The notes: generated from the sequence alone by a model not told the origin. A stretch of DNA of 64,000 bases from Dyella jiangningensis (GCF_003264855.1 NZ_NFZS01000001.1:1302001-1366000); one strand, 5' to 3'; counted from the stretch's first letter, positions 8,592 through 18,460 are shown. Program-made: numbers and translations.

Positions 8592-11500
8592 ATGAACGCG
8601 CCCTGGCACAAGCGGGTGCAACTGGGTCTCCGGGCATTGGCCTGGATCGTCGGCGTGGGCGTGATCTCGCTGGCTGTGCTGATGGGTCTGGCGCAGTTGC
8701 TGTTGCCGACGCTGGCCAGCCATCCCGAGTGGGTGGCGCAACAACTGGGCGCGGTGCTGAAGCGGCCGGTGAAGTTCGACGCGCTGGAAGGCCATTCGCA
8801 GCCGGCCGGTCCGCTGTTCGTCATGCATGGCCTGAGCATCGGCACCGACAATGGCGAGCCGCCGTTGCGCATCCCCGAGGCGGAGTTGAAGCTCGACTTC
8901 GGCGGCTGGGTGTTGCCCGCGCGACACCTGGTCAACCTGCGGGCGCGCGGGCTGCAGTTGGACATCAGCCGCGAGGCCGACGGTGCATGGCATATCAACG
9001 GCATCGGCCTGGCCGGTGGCGAAGAACGCCAGAATCCATCGTTCGGACAGCTGTCGGTGGGCCTGTGGCTGCGCGATACGCGCCTGGAAATCACCGACCA
9101 CCGGCTCGAGCGGCACTACACCCTCGTGGCCGACCAGCTGCGCCTGAGCCGACAGGGACGGCGCATCCGCGTCGGCGCGCTGCTGCGCCGCGAAGGTGCG
9201 CCGGGACAGTTGCGTGGCGCCGGCAGCTTCAGCGATGACGGCGCCGACGGAAAGCTGTGGATCGGCGGCACCGGCATGGATCTGCATGCCATGTCGTCCG
9301 GTGTGGATATGGCCGGCTATACGGCTGAAAGCGGCAGTGGCTCGTTCGATTCCTGGCTGGATTGGCGCGACGCGAAGATCGTGCGCAGCCTCACCCGCTT
9401 CCATCTCTCGCAGCTCTCCATCGCCAATCCCGACGGCGTGCGGGCGAGCGTGCCCACGCTGCAGGGACTTGCCGAAGTGGTGATGGGCGAGGACACCTGC
9501 CGGGTGCGATGGGCCGGCGACGACGGCGGTGCCCTGGTCGCGCACGTGCAGGGCATCGGCACGGAAGGGTTGCAGGCCTCGATCGCGGCGAAGGATCTCC
9601 AGCTGGCGGCATTCGTGCCCTGGCTCGCGCTCAAGCCGCAGCTGTCGCCGGCGCTCGCGCAGTGGGTAGGCAGCGGCAAGCCGCGAGGGCAGGTCGAGCG
9701 TGCCGACGTGGGCTGGAGTCGTGCGGCGGGTGTGCAACAGCTCGACGCCGAATTCAATGGCCTGGCGATCGACCCGGTCGGCAAGCTGCCGGGCGTGGAT
9801 GGCCTGAAGGGCGCGTTGCGTGGCGACGCGCAAGCCCTGTCACTGTCGTTGCCACTGCAGGCCACTACGCTGCGTTTCCCCCACACGTTCCGCCAGCCGT
9901 TCGTGATGTCGCGCTTCGGCGGTGACGTGGCGTTCTGGCATGAGGATGACGCCTGGCATATCGGCACCGATCCGTTCATCTTCGAGGGCGCGGGTTTCGG
10001 CGGTTCGGCCCGCGGTGAAGTGGCGTTGCCCGATGCCGGCGGCCGTCCGTTCCTCGACTTGTATGCGTCGGTGGATCACGCCGACGTGGTGGCGGCAAAG
10101 CAGTTCTGGCCGATCGACTCGATGTCGCCCGCCGCGGTGCAGTGGCTCGACCAGGCGCTGGTGGATGGCAAGGTCGACCATGGCGACGTGGTGGTCCACG
10201 GCGATCTGGCGGACTGGCCGTTCCATCACAACGAGGGCCGCTTCGAAGCACGCGCCGAGCTGAGCGACCTGGTGCTCGAATACGGCAAGGACTGGCCGCG
10301 TGCCGAAGGCGTCACCGCCGTGGCGAACTTCATCAACAGCGGCATGATGGTGGAAGCGAGCGCGGGGCAGTCGCTGGGCAACAAAGTGGACCATGCCGTC
10401 GCGCTGATTCCGGAGTTTGGCAACACGGTGCTCGATCTCAACGCGAGCGGCTCGGGCACCGGCGCCAGCATGATCGACTTCGTGCGACGCAGCCCGATCG
10501 GCCGCAACCAGGCCGACGTGCTGTCCAAGCTGAAGCTCGGCGGCAACGGTGCCTTCGATTTCCACCTGTCGCTGCCGGTCGCGCAGTCCAGCGAATTCGT
10601 GCTGGACGGCCGGGCGCAGCTCAAGGGCGTGGACTTCGACGCACCGGAGTGGAACCTCAAGCTGGACAAGCTCACCGGTCCCGCCACGTTCGACAAGGCC
10701 GGCTTCCATGCCGGCCCGCTGGAAACCAGTTTTCGCGGGCAGCCTTCGCAGCTCGACCTCGCCATTGCCGGTGCGACCGGCCAGCCGGACAAGGTGCTGG
10801 CCGCCAAGCTCACCGGCCGCTATGCCATGGGCGAGCTGACCCAGGGCTACAAGCAACTGGATTGGTTGAACCAGGTGGCCGACGGACGCAGCGACTTCAC
10901 CATCGGCTTCGATATCGCACACGCGAACGGCTCGGCGGCGACCACGCAGCGCCTGAGCGTCGACTCGGCCTTGAACGGCATGGCGCTGGATTTTCCCGTG
11001 CCGTTGAAGAAATCCGCGGACGCGACGCTGCCTCTGCATGTGGAGATGAATCTGCCGATGCAGGGCAGTGACGTGCAGCTCAGCGTGGGCCAGGTGGTGC
11101 GCGCGCGGCTGCGCCTGCCGCAGACCGACAACCAGCAGCTCGCTGCGACGTTCGCCTTCGGCACGAAGGCGCCTGACGCCGTGCCCGACAAGGGCATCCG
11201 CATCCGCGGGCGCCCAGCGAAGCTCGATGTCACCGGCTGGGTGCAGTACGCCGCCTCCGGCAGCAGCAGCGGCGGCCCTGGCCTGGAAAGCATCGAGGTG
11301 AATGCCGACCAGGCCATGGTGTTCGGCCACACGTTCCCCGACATGCGCCTGATGGCGACGTCGCAGGCGGACGGTCTGACGGTGGATGTGGACAGCACCG
11401 GTCTGGCGGGTCGATTCTCGATCCCGCTGGCCGATCTCAGCCGTCGTGGCGTGACCGCGCGCCTGCAGCGCCTGTATTGGCCCAAGGACGTCGTGCCGCC

Positions 11501-12497
11501 GAAGAAGACCGGTGCCGAAGCAGCGTCAGGCGGTGCGGCCACGGCCGAGGCATCGGCCGCGACGGCGGGTGGCGCCGCGACGCCCGTGCCCAATCCTGCG
11601 GCGACGGGTATCACGCCGTCGGCACTGCCGCCGTTCCACCTGTGGGTGAGCGACCTGCGTTTTGGCGATTCCAGGCTGGGTGACGCGCGGCTGGAAACCT
11701 GGCCGACGGATCGCGGCATGCACGTCGAGCAGTTGCGCACGTTGTCGCGCGGCGTGCAGATCAACGGCACCGGCGACTGGGACGGCACGGCCGGGAACAG
11801 CCATTCGCACATGCGCATCGACTTCTCGGCCGAGAATCTCGGCGAGATGCTGGGCGCATTCGGCTATGACGCCTTGCTGGCGGGCGGCAAGGTGCGCGCC
11901 CAACTCGACGCCACCTGGCCGGGCGCGCCCTCCGCGATGGAGATGGGCAACATGGACGGCAAGCTCAGCATCAACATCACCGATGGCCGCATGCCTGAAG
12001 TCGCGCCCGGCGTGGCGCGCCTGTTCGGCCTGGTGTCCGTGCTGGAGCTGCCGCGCCGCCTGTCGTTCGATTTCGGTGACGTGTTCGGCAAGGGGCTGGC
12101 CTTCGATGCGATCACCGGCGACTTCAAGCTGGGCGATGGCAACGCCAATACCGACAACCTGCAGATCCGCAGCCCGGCGGCGGAAATCTCGGTGAAGGGG
12201 CGCACGGGCGTGCGCGCCAAGGATTACGACCTGCAGGTGCAGGCCATCCCGCATGCGGGCAACAGCCTGCCGATCGTTGGCGCCGTGGTGGGCGGGCCGA
12301 TTGGCGTGGCGGCAGGCTTCGTTGCGCAAGGCATTCTCGGCAAGGGCATCAACCACGCCGCCAGCGCTCGCTACAAGATCACCGGAAGCTGGGACAAGCC
12401 GGTGATCACGCTGATCGAGAAGAAGGACGTGACGGTGGCGCCCGTCACGCCGCCGTTGACCGGTGAGCCGCCGACCGCGAAGGAGCCACAGCTGTAG
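8592..12497 (+). CDS. yhdP: YhdP, AsmA-like envelope lipid transport protein
   Basis: A 1301-residue protein close in length to E. coli YhdP (1266). It has one N-terminal membrane segment (about residues 15-38), a very long beta-rich periplasmic region of the AsmA/DUF3971 type, and a conserved C-terminal end (AGNSLPIVGAVVGGPIGVAAG). YhdP, TamB and YdbH are redundant bridges moving phospholipids from inner to outer membrane; that is established for E. coli. An Ala/Ser/Gly-rich linker (about 970-1000) looks disordered. The ATG at 8592 is preferred over an upstream TTG. It lies 47 bp after rng, probably in one transcript. Its stop codon overlaps a GTAG-headed repeat. Confidence 0.93.
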   Translation: MNAPWHKRVQLGLRALAWIVGVGVISLAVLMGLAQLLLPTLASHPEWVAQQLGAVLKRPVKFDALEGHSQPAGPLFVMHGLSIGTDNGEPPLRIPEAELKLDFGGWVLPARHLVNLRARGLQLDISREADGAWHINGIGLAGGEERQNPSFGQLSVGLWLRDTRLEITDHRLERHYTLVADQLRLSRQGRRIRVGALLRREGAPGQLRGAGSFSDDGADGKLWIGGTGMDLHAMSSGVDMAGYTAESGSGSFDSWLDWRDAKIVRSLTRFHLSQLSIANPDGVRASVPTLQGLAEVVMGEDTCRVRWAGDDGGALVAHVQGIGTEGLQASIAAKDLQLAAFVPWLALKPQLSPALAQWVGSGKPRGQVERADVGWSRAAGVQQLDAEFNGLAIDPVGKLPGVDGLKGALRGDAQALSLSLPLQATTLRFPHTFRQPFVMSRFGGDVAFWHEDDAWHIGTDPFIFEGAGFGGSARGEVALPDAGGRPFLDLYASVDHADVVAAKQFWPIDSMSPAAVQWLDQALVDGKVDHGDVVVHGDLADWPFHHNEGRFEARAELSDLVLEYGKDWPRAEGVTAVANFINSGMMVEASAGQSLGNKVDHAVALIPEFGNTVLDLNASGSGTGASMIDFVRRSPIGRNQADVLSKLKLGGNGAFDFHLSLPVAQSSEFVLDGRAQLKGVDFDAPEWNLKLDKLTGPATFDKAGFHAGPLETSFRGQPSQLDLAIAGATGQPDKVLAAKLTGRYAMGELTQGYKQLDWLNQVADGRSDFTIGFDIAHANGSAATTQRLSVDSALNGMALDFPVPLKKSADATLPLHVEMNLPMQGSDVQLSVGQVVRARLRLPQTDNQQLAATFAFGTKAPDAVPDKGIRIRGRPAKLDVTGWVQYAASGSSSGGPGLESIEVNADQAMVFGHTFPDMRLMATSQADGLTVDVDSTGLAGRFSIPLADLSRRGVTARLQRLYWPKDVVPPKKTGAEAASGGAATAEASAATAGGAATPVPNPAATGITPSALPPFHLWVSDLRFGDSRLGDARLETWPTDRGMHVEQLRTLSRGVQINGTGDWDGTAGNSHSHMRIDFSAENLGEMLGAFGYDALLAGGKVRAQLDATWPGAPSAMEMGNMDGKLSINITDGRMPEVAPGVARLFGLVSVLELPRRLSFDFGDVFGKGLAFDAITGDFKLGDGNANTDNLQIRSPAAEISVKGRTGVRAKDYDLQVQAIPHAGNSLPIVGAVVGGPIGVAAGFVAQGILGKGINHAASARYKITGSWDKPVITLIEKKDVTVAPVTPPLTGEPPTAKEPQL

Positions 12498-12573
12498 GAG
12501 CGCACCCAGTGCGCGACCGCGGCGTCTCGGCGTATTGCTCCGTAGGCTTTTCGCGCACCGGGTGCGCTCCTAC
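12494..12573. repeat. Inverted pair of GTAG-headed REP-like hairpins
   Basis: The first unit (12494-12517) begins GTAGGAGCGCACCCAGTGCG, with GCGCAC/GTGCGC forming the hairpin. The second (12551-12573) is the reverse orientation with stem GCGCACC/GGTGCGC. Together they can form one long hairpin between yhdP and tldD. The GTAG head plus hairpin matches SMAG/REP elements mobilised by RAYT (IS200-like) transposases. A perfect 12-bp palindrome GGGTTTAAACCC (12589-12600) follows. Confidence 0.8.
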
Positions 12574-12654
12574 GGGGGCTTCGGCCCAGGGTTTAAACCC
12601 CTGTCGCCGGCCCCACCTTGGTAAAGTCCCCTTTTTACGCATGGCAATGACTTC

Positions 12655-14094
12655 ATGGATTCCCTGATCGCGCAGGCCGAACGCCGCCTGCTGGCGCCGG
12701 GCGGCTTGGCCGCCACCGATCTCGAACGCGTGTTCAACCAGCTGATGGGCCCGTCGATCGACGCGGCCGACCTGTATTTCCAGCATTCGCGCAGCGAGTC
12801 GTGGCTGCTGGAAGAGGGCATCGTCAAGGACGGCAGCCATTCCATCGAGCAGGGCGTGGGCGTGCGCGCCATCAGTGGGGAGAAGACCGGCTTCGCGTAC
12901 TCCGATGAGATCGTGCTGCCGCAGCTGCTGGAAGCCTCCAAGGCCGCGCGTGCGATCGCGCAGGGCGGCAACGGCGCCGGCAAGCCGCTGGCGCTGAACG
13001 GAGCGCGCCAGTTGTATCCGGCCATCGACCCGGTCGAAAGCCTGCCCAACCCCGACAAGATCGCCCTGCTGCGCGAAGTGGACGCCTATGCGCGTTCGCG
13101 CGATCCGCGCGTGAAGCAGGTGATCGTGAGCCTCGCCGCCACCATGGACACCGTGCTGGTGGCCGCGTCCGACGGCACGCTCGCCGCCGACGTGCGCCCG
13201 CTGGTGCGCCTGAACGTGCAGGTGATCGCCGAGCAGAACGGCCGCCGCGAACAGGGCAGCGCGGGCGGCGGCGGTCGCTACGGTTACCGCGAACTGATCG
13301 ACAACGGTCGCGCCATGGCCTTCGCGGATGAAGCCGTGCGCCAGGCGCTGGTGAACCTCGACGCGGTGGATGCGCCGGCCGGCAGCATGCCTGTCGTGCT
13401 TGGCCCCGGCTGGCCAGGCGTGCTGCTGCACGAAGCTATCGGCCACGGCCTGGAAGGCGACTTCAACCGCAAGGGCAGCTCCGCGTTCGCCGGCCGTATC
13501 GGCCAGCGCGTGGCCGCGCCCGGCGTCACCGTGGTCGACGACGGCACGCTGGCCGGGCGTCGCGGTTCGCTCAGCGTCGACGACGAAGGCACGCCGACCG
13601 AGTGCACCACGCTGATCGAGGACGGCATCCTCAAGGGCTACATGCAGGACACGCTCAACGCGCGCCTGATGAGCATGCCGGTCACCGGCAACGGCCGCCG
13701 AGAATCGTTCGCGCAGCTGCCGATGCCGCGCATGACCAACACCTACATGCTCGACGGCGAGCACGACCCGCAGGAAATCATCCGCTCGGTGAAGAACGGC
13801 CTCTACGCGGTGAACTTCGGCGGCGGCCAGGTCGACATCACGAACGGCAAGTTCGTGTTCTCCGCCAGTGAGGCCTACCTGATCGAAGACGGCAAGATCA
13901 CTCGCCCGGTGAAGGGCGCCACCCTGATCGGCGCCGGTCCCGAAGTGCTCAACCGCGTCTCCATGATCGGCAATGACCTGGCGCTCGACGAAGGCGTGGG
14001 CGTGTGCGGCAAAGACGGGCAGAGCGTACCCGTGGGCGTGGGCCAGCCGACGCTGAAGGTGGATGCGATGACGGTGGGTGGCACCGCTTCCTGA
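12655..14094 (+). CDS. tldD: Metalloprotease TldD
   Basis: A 479-residue catalytic subunit of the TldD/TldE (PmbA) protease, which trims unfolded peptides and matures modified peptides such as microcin B17 in E. coli. The zinc motif HEAIGH lies at residues 259-264. The C-terminal beta-rich domain ends in [16 protein letters not shown], typical of the family. The partner pmbA is about 2.9 kb downstream on the same strand, separated by unrelated genes. A strong terminator follows. Confidence 0.96.
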   Translation: MDSLIAQAERRLLAPGGLAATDLERVFNQLMGPSIDAADLYFQHSRSESWLLEEGIVKDGSHSIEQGVGVRAISGEKTGFAYSDEIVLPQLLEASKAARAIAQGGNGAGKPLALNGARQLYPAIDPVESLPNPDKIALLREVDAYARSRDPRVKQVIVSLAATMDTVLVAASDGTLAADVRPLVRLNVQVIAEQNGRREQGSAGGGGRYGYRELIDNGRAMAFADEAVRQALVNLDAVDAPAGSMPVVLGPGWPGVLLHEAIGHGLEGDFNRKGSSAFAGRIGQRVAAPGVTVVDDGTLAGRRGSLSVDDEGTPTECTTLIEDGILKGYMQDTLNARLMSMPVTGNGRRESFAQLPMPRMTNTYMLDGEHDPQEIIRSVKNGLYAVNFGGGQVDITNGKFVFSASEAYLIEDGKITRPVKGATLIGAGPEVLNRVSMIGNDLALDEGVGVCGKDGQSVPVGVGQPTLKVDAMTVGGTAS

Positions 14095-14116
14095 GGCGCC
14101 CTGTCACCCGGTCATG

Positions 14117-14142
14117 AAAAGGGGCGTTTTCGCCCCTTTTTT
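14117..14142 (+). terminator. Rho-independent terminator after tldD
   Basis: GGGGCG (14121-14126) pairs with CGCCCC (14131-14136) around a TTTT loop. The stem is flanked by AAAA and followed by six T residues, so it can work in both directions. Confidence 0.85.
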
Positions 14143-14302
14143 GTGGGCGAATGCAGGGTATGTCGTTCCTGCATATCGATAGAACCAAAGCTCATTTCGC
14201 TTTCCGTGCTTCGCGTCGGACAGTGCCTGCTCAGGCCTTGCATTCTTGCGCGGCCGTATGGACGTCTGAATGTCCACACCACTTCCGACGAGGGGCGTTG
14301 TG

Positions 14303-15712
14303 ATGAGCGATGTGACGCAAGCGTTGCCCGGGAAGCGCCGGGCGATCGAATCCTCCGTGCCGCGCGGCGGACTTTTCGCCAACGAAGACTGGTGGTCGGT
14401 ATGGATCGGTCTCACGGTGATCGTCGTGGCCTGGGTGCTGTTCGCCAACGGCAGCAGCCTGAAGTGGCTCGCGGTGGCACCGGCAAAGTGGAAGACGCTT
14501 GCGGAAGCCGGGCAGGGCATCGCGAGCCATTGGCCGAACTATCTGGCGTTGTTTGCGACATTCGCGCTCTTGTTAGGCACGGCGCTGGCCGTGCTCGGGC
14601 AATCGTTGTCGCGCTTCCTGCCGAGCTTCCTGATTCTGTTTGTCGCGTCGCTGCTGATCTTCACTGCGTCTGCGTGGAACCAGGCAGCGCGCTATAACCT
14701 GGAAGCACCGTTGATCGCGCTTCTGCTGGGCCTGCTGGTGTCGAACACGGTGACGCTGCCTGAGTGGTTCCAGTCGGGTTTGCGCGTGGAGTTCTACATC
14801 AAGGTCGGCATCGTGCTGTTGGGCGCGACGCTGCCGCTGACCTTGCTAGTCTGGGCCGGTCCCGTGGCGGTGGGCCAGGCGACCATCGTTTCGCTTGCAA
14901 CGTTCTTCACCATCTTCTTCGCCGGCAAGGCGCTGGGCTTGGACAAGCGCTTTGCCGCTGTGCTGGGCGTGGGCGGTGCAGTGTGCGGCGTATCGGCGTC
15001 GATTGCCGCGGGCGGCGCGGTGCGCGCGAAGCGAGAGCATGCATCGATGGCCATCACGCTGGTTGTGGTGTGGGCCATCGTGATGATCTTCGTGTTGCCC
15101 TTCGCGTCGCGCGCGCTGGGTCTCTCGACCGCGGTGGCGGGCGCGTGGATCGGCACCTCCGAATTCGCCGATGCCGCCGGCATCGCCGCGGCGCAGGCTT
15201 ATGGTGACGTGGCGCGCAACGCCGGCGGCGCCATTGCCGGTGCGCCGGATGCAGCGGTGCAGGCGTTCACGCTGATGAAGGTGGTGGGGCGCGATATCTG
15301 GATCGGCATCTGGGCTTTCGCGCTGGCGTGGGTGGCGGCGACGCGATGGAACAGCGAGAGCGGCGTGCGGGCCAAGGCCGATGCGCGCGAGATCTGGGCG
15401 CGCTTTCCCAAGTTCGTGATCGGCTTCGTGCTCGCCTCGGCCCTGGTCACCTGGATTGCCAGCCATTACTCGCTGGCCGATTACCGCAAGATCGTCACGC
15501 CCGATCTGGTGGCGCCGATCAGCGCGTTGCGCACGTGGGCTTTCACGTTCTGCTTCCTCAGCATCGGACTGACCACGCGCCTGCGTTCACTCACGGCGAT
15601 CGGCTGGCGTCCGCTGCTGGCTTTCACCATCGGCGTCGCGGTGAACGTGGTGATCGGCTACGTGTTGTCGGTGCATGTGTTTGCCGATTATTGGAACGGC
15701 CTAGGCGGATGA
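14303..15712 (+). CDS. YeiH/UPF0324-family membrane protein (putative sulfate exporter family)
   Basis: A 469-residue inner-membrane protein with about ten to twelve hydrophobic segments. Conserved family stretches include IKVGIVLLGATLPL, VGGAVCGVSASIAAGGAVRAKR and GTSEFADAAGI. UPF0324 members are annotated as putative sulfate exporters; the substrate is poorly established. The ATG at 14303 follows GAGGGG by 7 bases. The last codons overlap the next small gene by ATGA, so the two are translationally coupled. No adjacent LysR regulator is seen, unlike yeiE-yeiH in E. coli. Confidence 0.88.
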   Translation: MSDVTQALPGKRRAIESSVPRGGLFANEDWWSVWIGLTVIVVAWVLFANGSSLKWLAVAPAKWKTLAEAGQGIASHWPNYLALFATFALLLGTALAVLGQSLSRFLPSFLILFVASLLIFTASAWNQAARYNLEAPLIALLLGLLVSNTVTLPEWFQSGLRVEFYIKVGIVLLGATLPLTLLVWAGPVAVGQATIVSLATFFTIFFAGKALGLDKRFAAVLGVGGAVCGVSASIAAGGAVRAKREHASMAITLVVVWAIVMIFVLPFASRALGLSTAVAGAWIGTSEFADAAGIAAAQAYGDVARNAGGAIAGAPDAAVQAFTLMKVVGRDIWIGIWAFALAWVAATRWNSESGVRAKADAREIWARFPKFVIGFVLASALVTWIASHYSLADYRKIVTPDLVAPISALRTWAFTFCFLSIGLTTRLRSLTAIGWRPLLAFTIGVAVNVVIGYVLSVHVFADYWNGLGG

Positions 15713-15921
15713 GCCAGGTTGCCGATCGCCGCGTGGCGTGCTGCGAGCATTGCCGTTTTCGCCGCGACGATCCACGCGAGATCGAGCGGCGTTTGCCGGG
15801 CCTGGTGTCGTTCAGTTCGGCGTATGGCGCGAGCATCGGAGCGAGTGCGTTGTGCGAGGTGCACGATGCGTGGGTGTCGCCGGAGGATGGTTGTTCGTCG
15901 TTTCGAACGGTTGAGGTTTGA
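15709..15921 (+). CDS. Small Cys-rich protein coupled to the YeiH-type exporter
   Basis: A 70-residue protein starting at an ATG that overlaps the exporter stop (ATGA). It has a zinc-ribbon-like ligand set: Cys12-x2-Cys15, Cys49-x2-His52 and Cys62, with Cys11 beside them. There is no signal peptide or membrane segment. I do not recognise a named family. The overlap and the spacing of ligands argue for a real gene working with the exporter, perhaps as a metal or redox sensor; that is inference. Confidence 0.62.
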   Translation: MSQVADRRVACCEHCRFRRDDPREIERRLPGLVSFSSAYGASIGASALCEVHDAWVSPEDGCSSFRTVEV

Positions 15922-15933
15922 GGTAAACGTGAA

Positions 15934-15995
15934 TCGCGCACTGGGTGCGCTCCTACACAAGCTTTGCATCTGTAGGAGCGCACCCAGTGCGCGAT
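15934..15995. repeat. Inverted pair of GTAG-headed REP-like hairpins
   Basis: A reverse copy (15934-15956, TCGCGCACTGGGTGCGCTCC then TAC) and a forward copy (15972-15995, GTAGGAGCGCACCCAGTGCG...) face each other across 15 bp. They lie between the convergent small Cys-rich gene and darP, and could form one cruciform or act as a bidirectional transcript end. Confidence 0.8.
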
Positions 15996-16004
15996 CACTT
16001 TTCT

Positions 16005-16586
16005 TCAGTCTTCGATGTCGCCGGGCAGCTCTTCACCGCCTTCATCGGCAAACTCATCACTTTCGCCACCCGCCGCCAGTTCCTTCAGCAGCTGGTAGAT
16101 CTCGCGATACGCACGCGGCGGCTTGTTCGCTTCCTTTTCTGCCTTGGCCTGGCGTACCAGCGAGCGCAGGTGCTGGCGGTCCACGTTCGGGTACTCGGCG
16201 ATCAGCTGGCTCATCGCCTCGTCGGTGTTTTCGAGCAGACGTTCGCGCAGGGCTTCCATGCGGTGCATGGCGGCGGTTTCCTGGCGCTGACGCTCCTTGT
16301 TCTCGCCCAGCGCGGCGCGCACACCGTCGAACACTTTCGACTCGTGGCGACGCATGACCTTGGCGAGGAATTGCAGCTGCCGCTTGCGCGCGATATGCGC
16401 GGTGATGCGGCGCGTGTTGGCGATTTCGCGTTCCACGTCCTCGGGCAGTTCCAGCTTGGCCAGCTTCGATGGGGGCATTTCCATCAGCTGCTGGGCCAGC
16501 GCCAGCACGGCCAGCGCGTCGCGGCGCTGCTGCGTGCGGGTGGGGCCGTAATCATGGTCGGGATCGTGGGTATAGGTGCGTTTCAC
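16005..16586 (-). CDS. darP: Ribosome biogenesis factor YjgA/DarP (DUF615)
   Basis: A 193-residue helical basic protein matching the DUF615 family (E. coli YjgA, 183 residues), which associates with late 50S assembly intermediates. Recognisable parts are PSKLAKLELPEDV, the helix RITAHIARKRQLQFLAKVMR and HLRSLVRQAKAEKEANKPPR. The start is the GTG at 16586, preceded by GGAAG with 6 bases spacing; longer open frame upstream has no family similarity. The C-terminus is acidic (GESDEFADEGGEELPGDIED). The DUF1653 gene lies 29 bp upstream on the same strand. Confidence 0.93.
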   Translation of the reverse strand: MKRTYTHDPDHDYGPTRTQQRRDALAVLALAQQLMEMPPSKLAKLELPEDVEREIANTRRITAHIARKRQLQFLAKVMRRHESKVFDGVRAALGENKERQRQETAAMHRMEALRERLLENTDEAMSQLIAEYPNVDRQHLRSLVRQAKAEKEANKPPRAYREIYQLLKELAAGGESDEFADEGGEELPGDIED

Positions 16587-16615
16587 GGAAAACTTCCAGC
16601 GGGCCGGCGCGTCAC

Positions 16616-16864
16616 TCAGCGTGCGGCGTCGGCGTGATCGAACGGGTTGGGCTCGGCCTGTTCCAGCGCAAAGCGGGGGATCGGCTCGCCGTCGAGTTCC
16701 ACGGTTTCGCAGAACATGACGGCCGGGCGTACCCACAGCCCGAAATCGCCATAGAGCGCCTGGTAGACCACTACCTCTTCCATCGTCTCGCTGTGCCGGG
16801 CCGTGCCCAGGACGCGATAACGCTGGCCTTTGTAGTGGCGGTAGATGCCGGCTGCCGGTGACAT
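16616..16864 (-). CDS. DUF1653 domain protein
   Basis: An 82-residue protein with the DUF1653 pattern: GIYRHYKGQRYRVLGTARHSET near the start, then VVYQALYGDFGLWVRP and a C-terminal RFALEQ-like element. Function is not established. The ATG at 16864 has GGAG 7 bases upstream. It precedes darP by 29 bp and probably shares its transcript, and it diverges from pmbA. Confidence 0.85.
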   Translation of the reverse strand: MSPAAGIYRHYKGQRYRVLGTARHSETMEEVVVYQALYGDFGLWVRPAVMFCETVELDGEPIPRFALEQAEPNPFDHADAAR

Positions 16865-16981
16865 GGGCGTATCTCCGCGGGACGCTCTTTGCATTCGGCC
16901 GCGCCACCCCCATCTCGGGAGGCTGCGCGGGTTGGACCGCGTATTCTACCCGTTAGCCGATTGCCTGTAGGAATTTCACGC

Positions 16982-18334
16982 GTGACCGAACTCAGCCCCA
17001 CCCAGGACCGCAGCCTCGAAGAACTCGACCGACTGGCCCAACTGGCCGAGGACGTGATCCGCCGCGCCCGCGCCGCGGGCGCCAGCCAGGCGGAGGTGGC
17101 GGCCAGCATCGACACCGGGCTGAACGTGAACGTGCGCCTGGGCGAGGTGGAAACGGTAGAGCACACCCGCGACCGCGGTTTCGGCCTTACCGTGTACTTC
17201 GGCAAGCGCAAGGGTTCGGCCAGCACCGCCGACCTCAACCCCGATTCGATCCAGGCCACGCTGGACCAGGCTTGCGCGATCGCCCGTTACACCGAGGAAG
17301 ACGAGGCGGCCGGCCTGGCCGATGCCGAGCGCATGGCCACCCAGTTCCCGGATCTGGACCTGTGGCACCCCTGGCGCATCGACACCGACGGCGCCATTGC
17401 GCTGGGCAAGCAGATCGAAGACGCCGGCCGCAGTCACGCCGGCATCACCAATTCCGACGGTGCCAGCGTGCAGATGGGCGAGGCCATTGCGGTCTACGCC
17501 AATTCGCACGGTTTCCTGGGGCGCGAGCGCGGCACCCGCCATTCGTTGTCGCTGTCGCTGATCGCCGGCGACGACGAAGGCATGCAGCGCGACTACTGGT
17601 ACGACAGCGTGCGCTCGGCCGACGATTTCATGAGCGCTGCGGCGCTGGGCAACAAGGCGGCGCAGCGCACGCTGTCGCGCATGGGCGCCCGCAGCCTTTC
17701 CACGCGCCAATGCCCGGTGATGTTCGCGCCGGAAGTGGCGCGAGGCCTGATCGGTCATTTCATCGGCGCCGTAAGCGGCGGTGCGCTGTACCGTCGCGCC
17801 AGTTTCCTGCTCGACCACGCGGGCAAGCAGGTGATGCCATCGTGGCTCAACATCGTGGAACGCCCGTTCCTGATGCGCGGCCAGGGTTCCGGTGCATTCG
17901 ATGCCGAGGGCGTCGCCACGCGCGACAGTTCGCTGGTGGAGAACGGCGTGCTGGCGCGTTACGTGCTCGGCAGCTATTCGGCGCGCAAGCTGGGCCTGGA
18001 GTCCACCGGCAACGCCGGTGGCATCCACAACCTGATCGTCGAAGGCGGGCAGGACGATTTCGCCGCGATGCTCAAGCGCATGGGCACCGGCCTGCTGGTG
18101 ACCGAGGTGATGGGGCAGGGCGTGTCCACCGTGACGGGCGACTACTCGCGCGGCGCCGCCGGCTTCTGGGTCGAGAACGGGCAGATCGCCTACCCGGTGG
18201 AAGAGATCACCATCGCCGCGAACCTGCGCGACATGTACGCGAACATCGTGGCCGTCGGTGCCGACGTGGACCCGCGCTCGCACATCCTTACCGGCTCGAT
18301 CCTGCTGGAGCAGATGACGATAGCCGGCGAGTAG
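16982..18334 (+). CDS. pmbA: Metalloprotease partner PmbA (TldE)
   Basis: A 450-residue non-catalytic partner of TldD; the heterodimer forms a protected peptidase chamber. It is homologous to TldD but lacks the HExxxH motif, as expected for PmbA. Conserved parts are TRDRGFGLTVYFGKRKGSAST, NIVERPFL.RGQGSGAFD and GDYSRGAAGFWVENG. The GTG at 16982 follows TAGGAA by 8 bases. In this lineage pmbA sits beside darP, as in E. coli (yjgA-pmbA). Confidence 0.95.
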   Translation: MTELSPTQDRSLEELDRLAQLAEDVIRRARAAGASQAEVAASIDTGLNVNVRLGEVETVEHTRDRGFGLTVYFGKRKGSASTADLNPDSIQATLDQACAIARYTEEDEAAGLADAERMATQFPDLDLWHPWRIDTDGAIALGKQIEDAGRSHAGITNSDGASVQMGEAIAVYANSHGFLGRERGTRHSLSLSLIAGDDEGMQRDYWYDSVRSADDFMSAAALGNKAAQRTLSRMGARSLSTRQCPVMFAPEVARGLIGHFIGAVSGGALYRRASFLLDHAGKQVMPSWLNIVERPFLMRGQGSGAFDAEGVATRDSSLVENGVLARYVLGSYSARKLGLESTGNAGGIHNLIVEGGQDDFAAMLKRMGTGLLVTEVMGQGVSTVTGDYSRGAAGFWVENGQIAYPVEEITIAANLRDMYANIVAVGADVDPRSHILTGSILLEQMTIAGE

Positions 18335-18460
18335 CCCCTTTCAGCGTCGGAAAAATAGGACTTCCGGCATCGGAAAAACCTGCGTGACCTTGCTAGGATC
18401 GTGTTCGCCGGCTCTGGGGACCGGCCCTGACAACACAGGTTCACGACAGGAGAAGCACGC

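Noticed and set aside
12589-12600. Perfect palindrome GGGTTTAAACCC upstream of tldD as an operator
   Set aside because: Only one copy is seen in the window and no regulator gene is adjacent; it is not enough to call a site.
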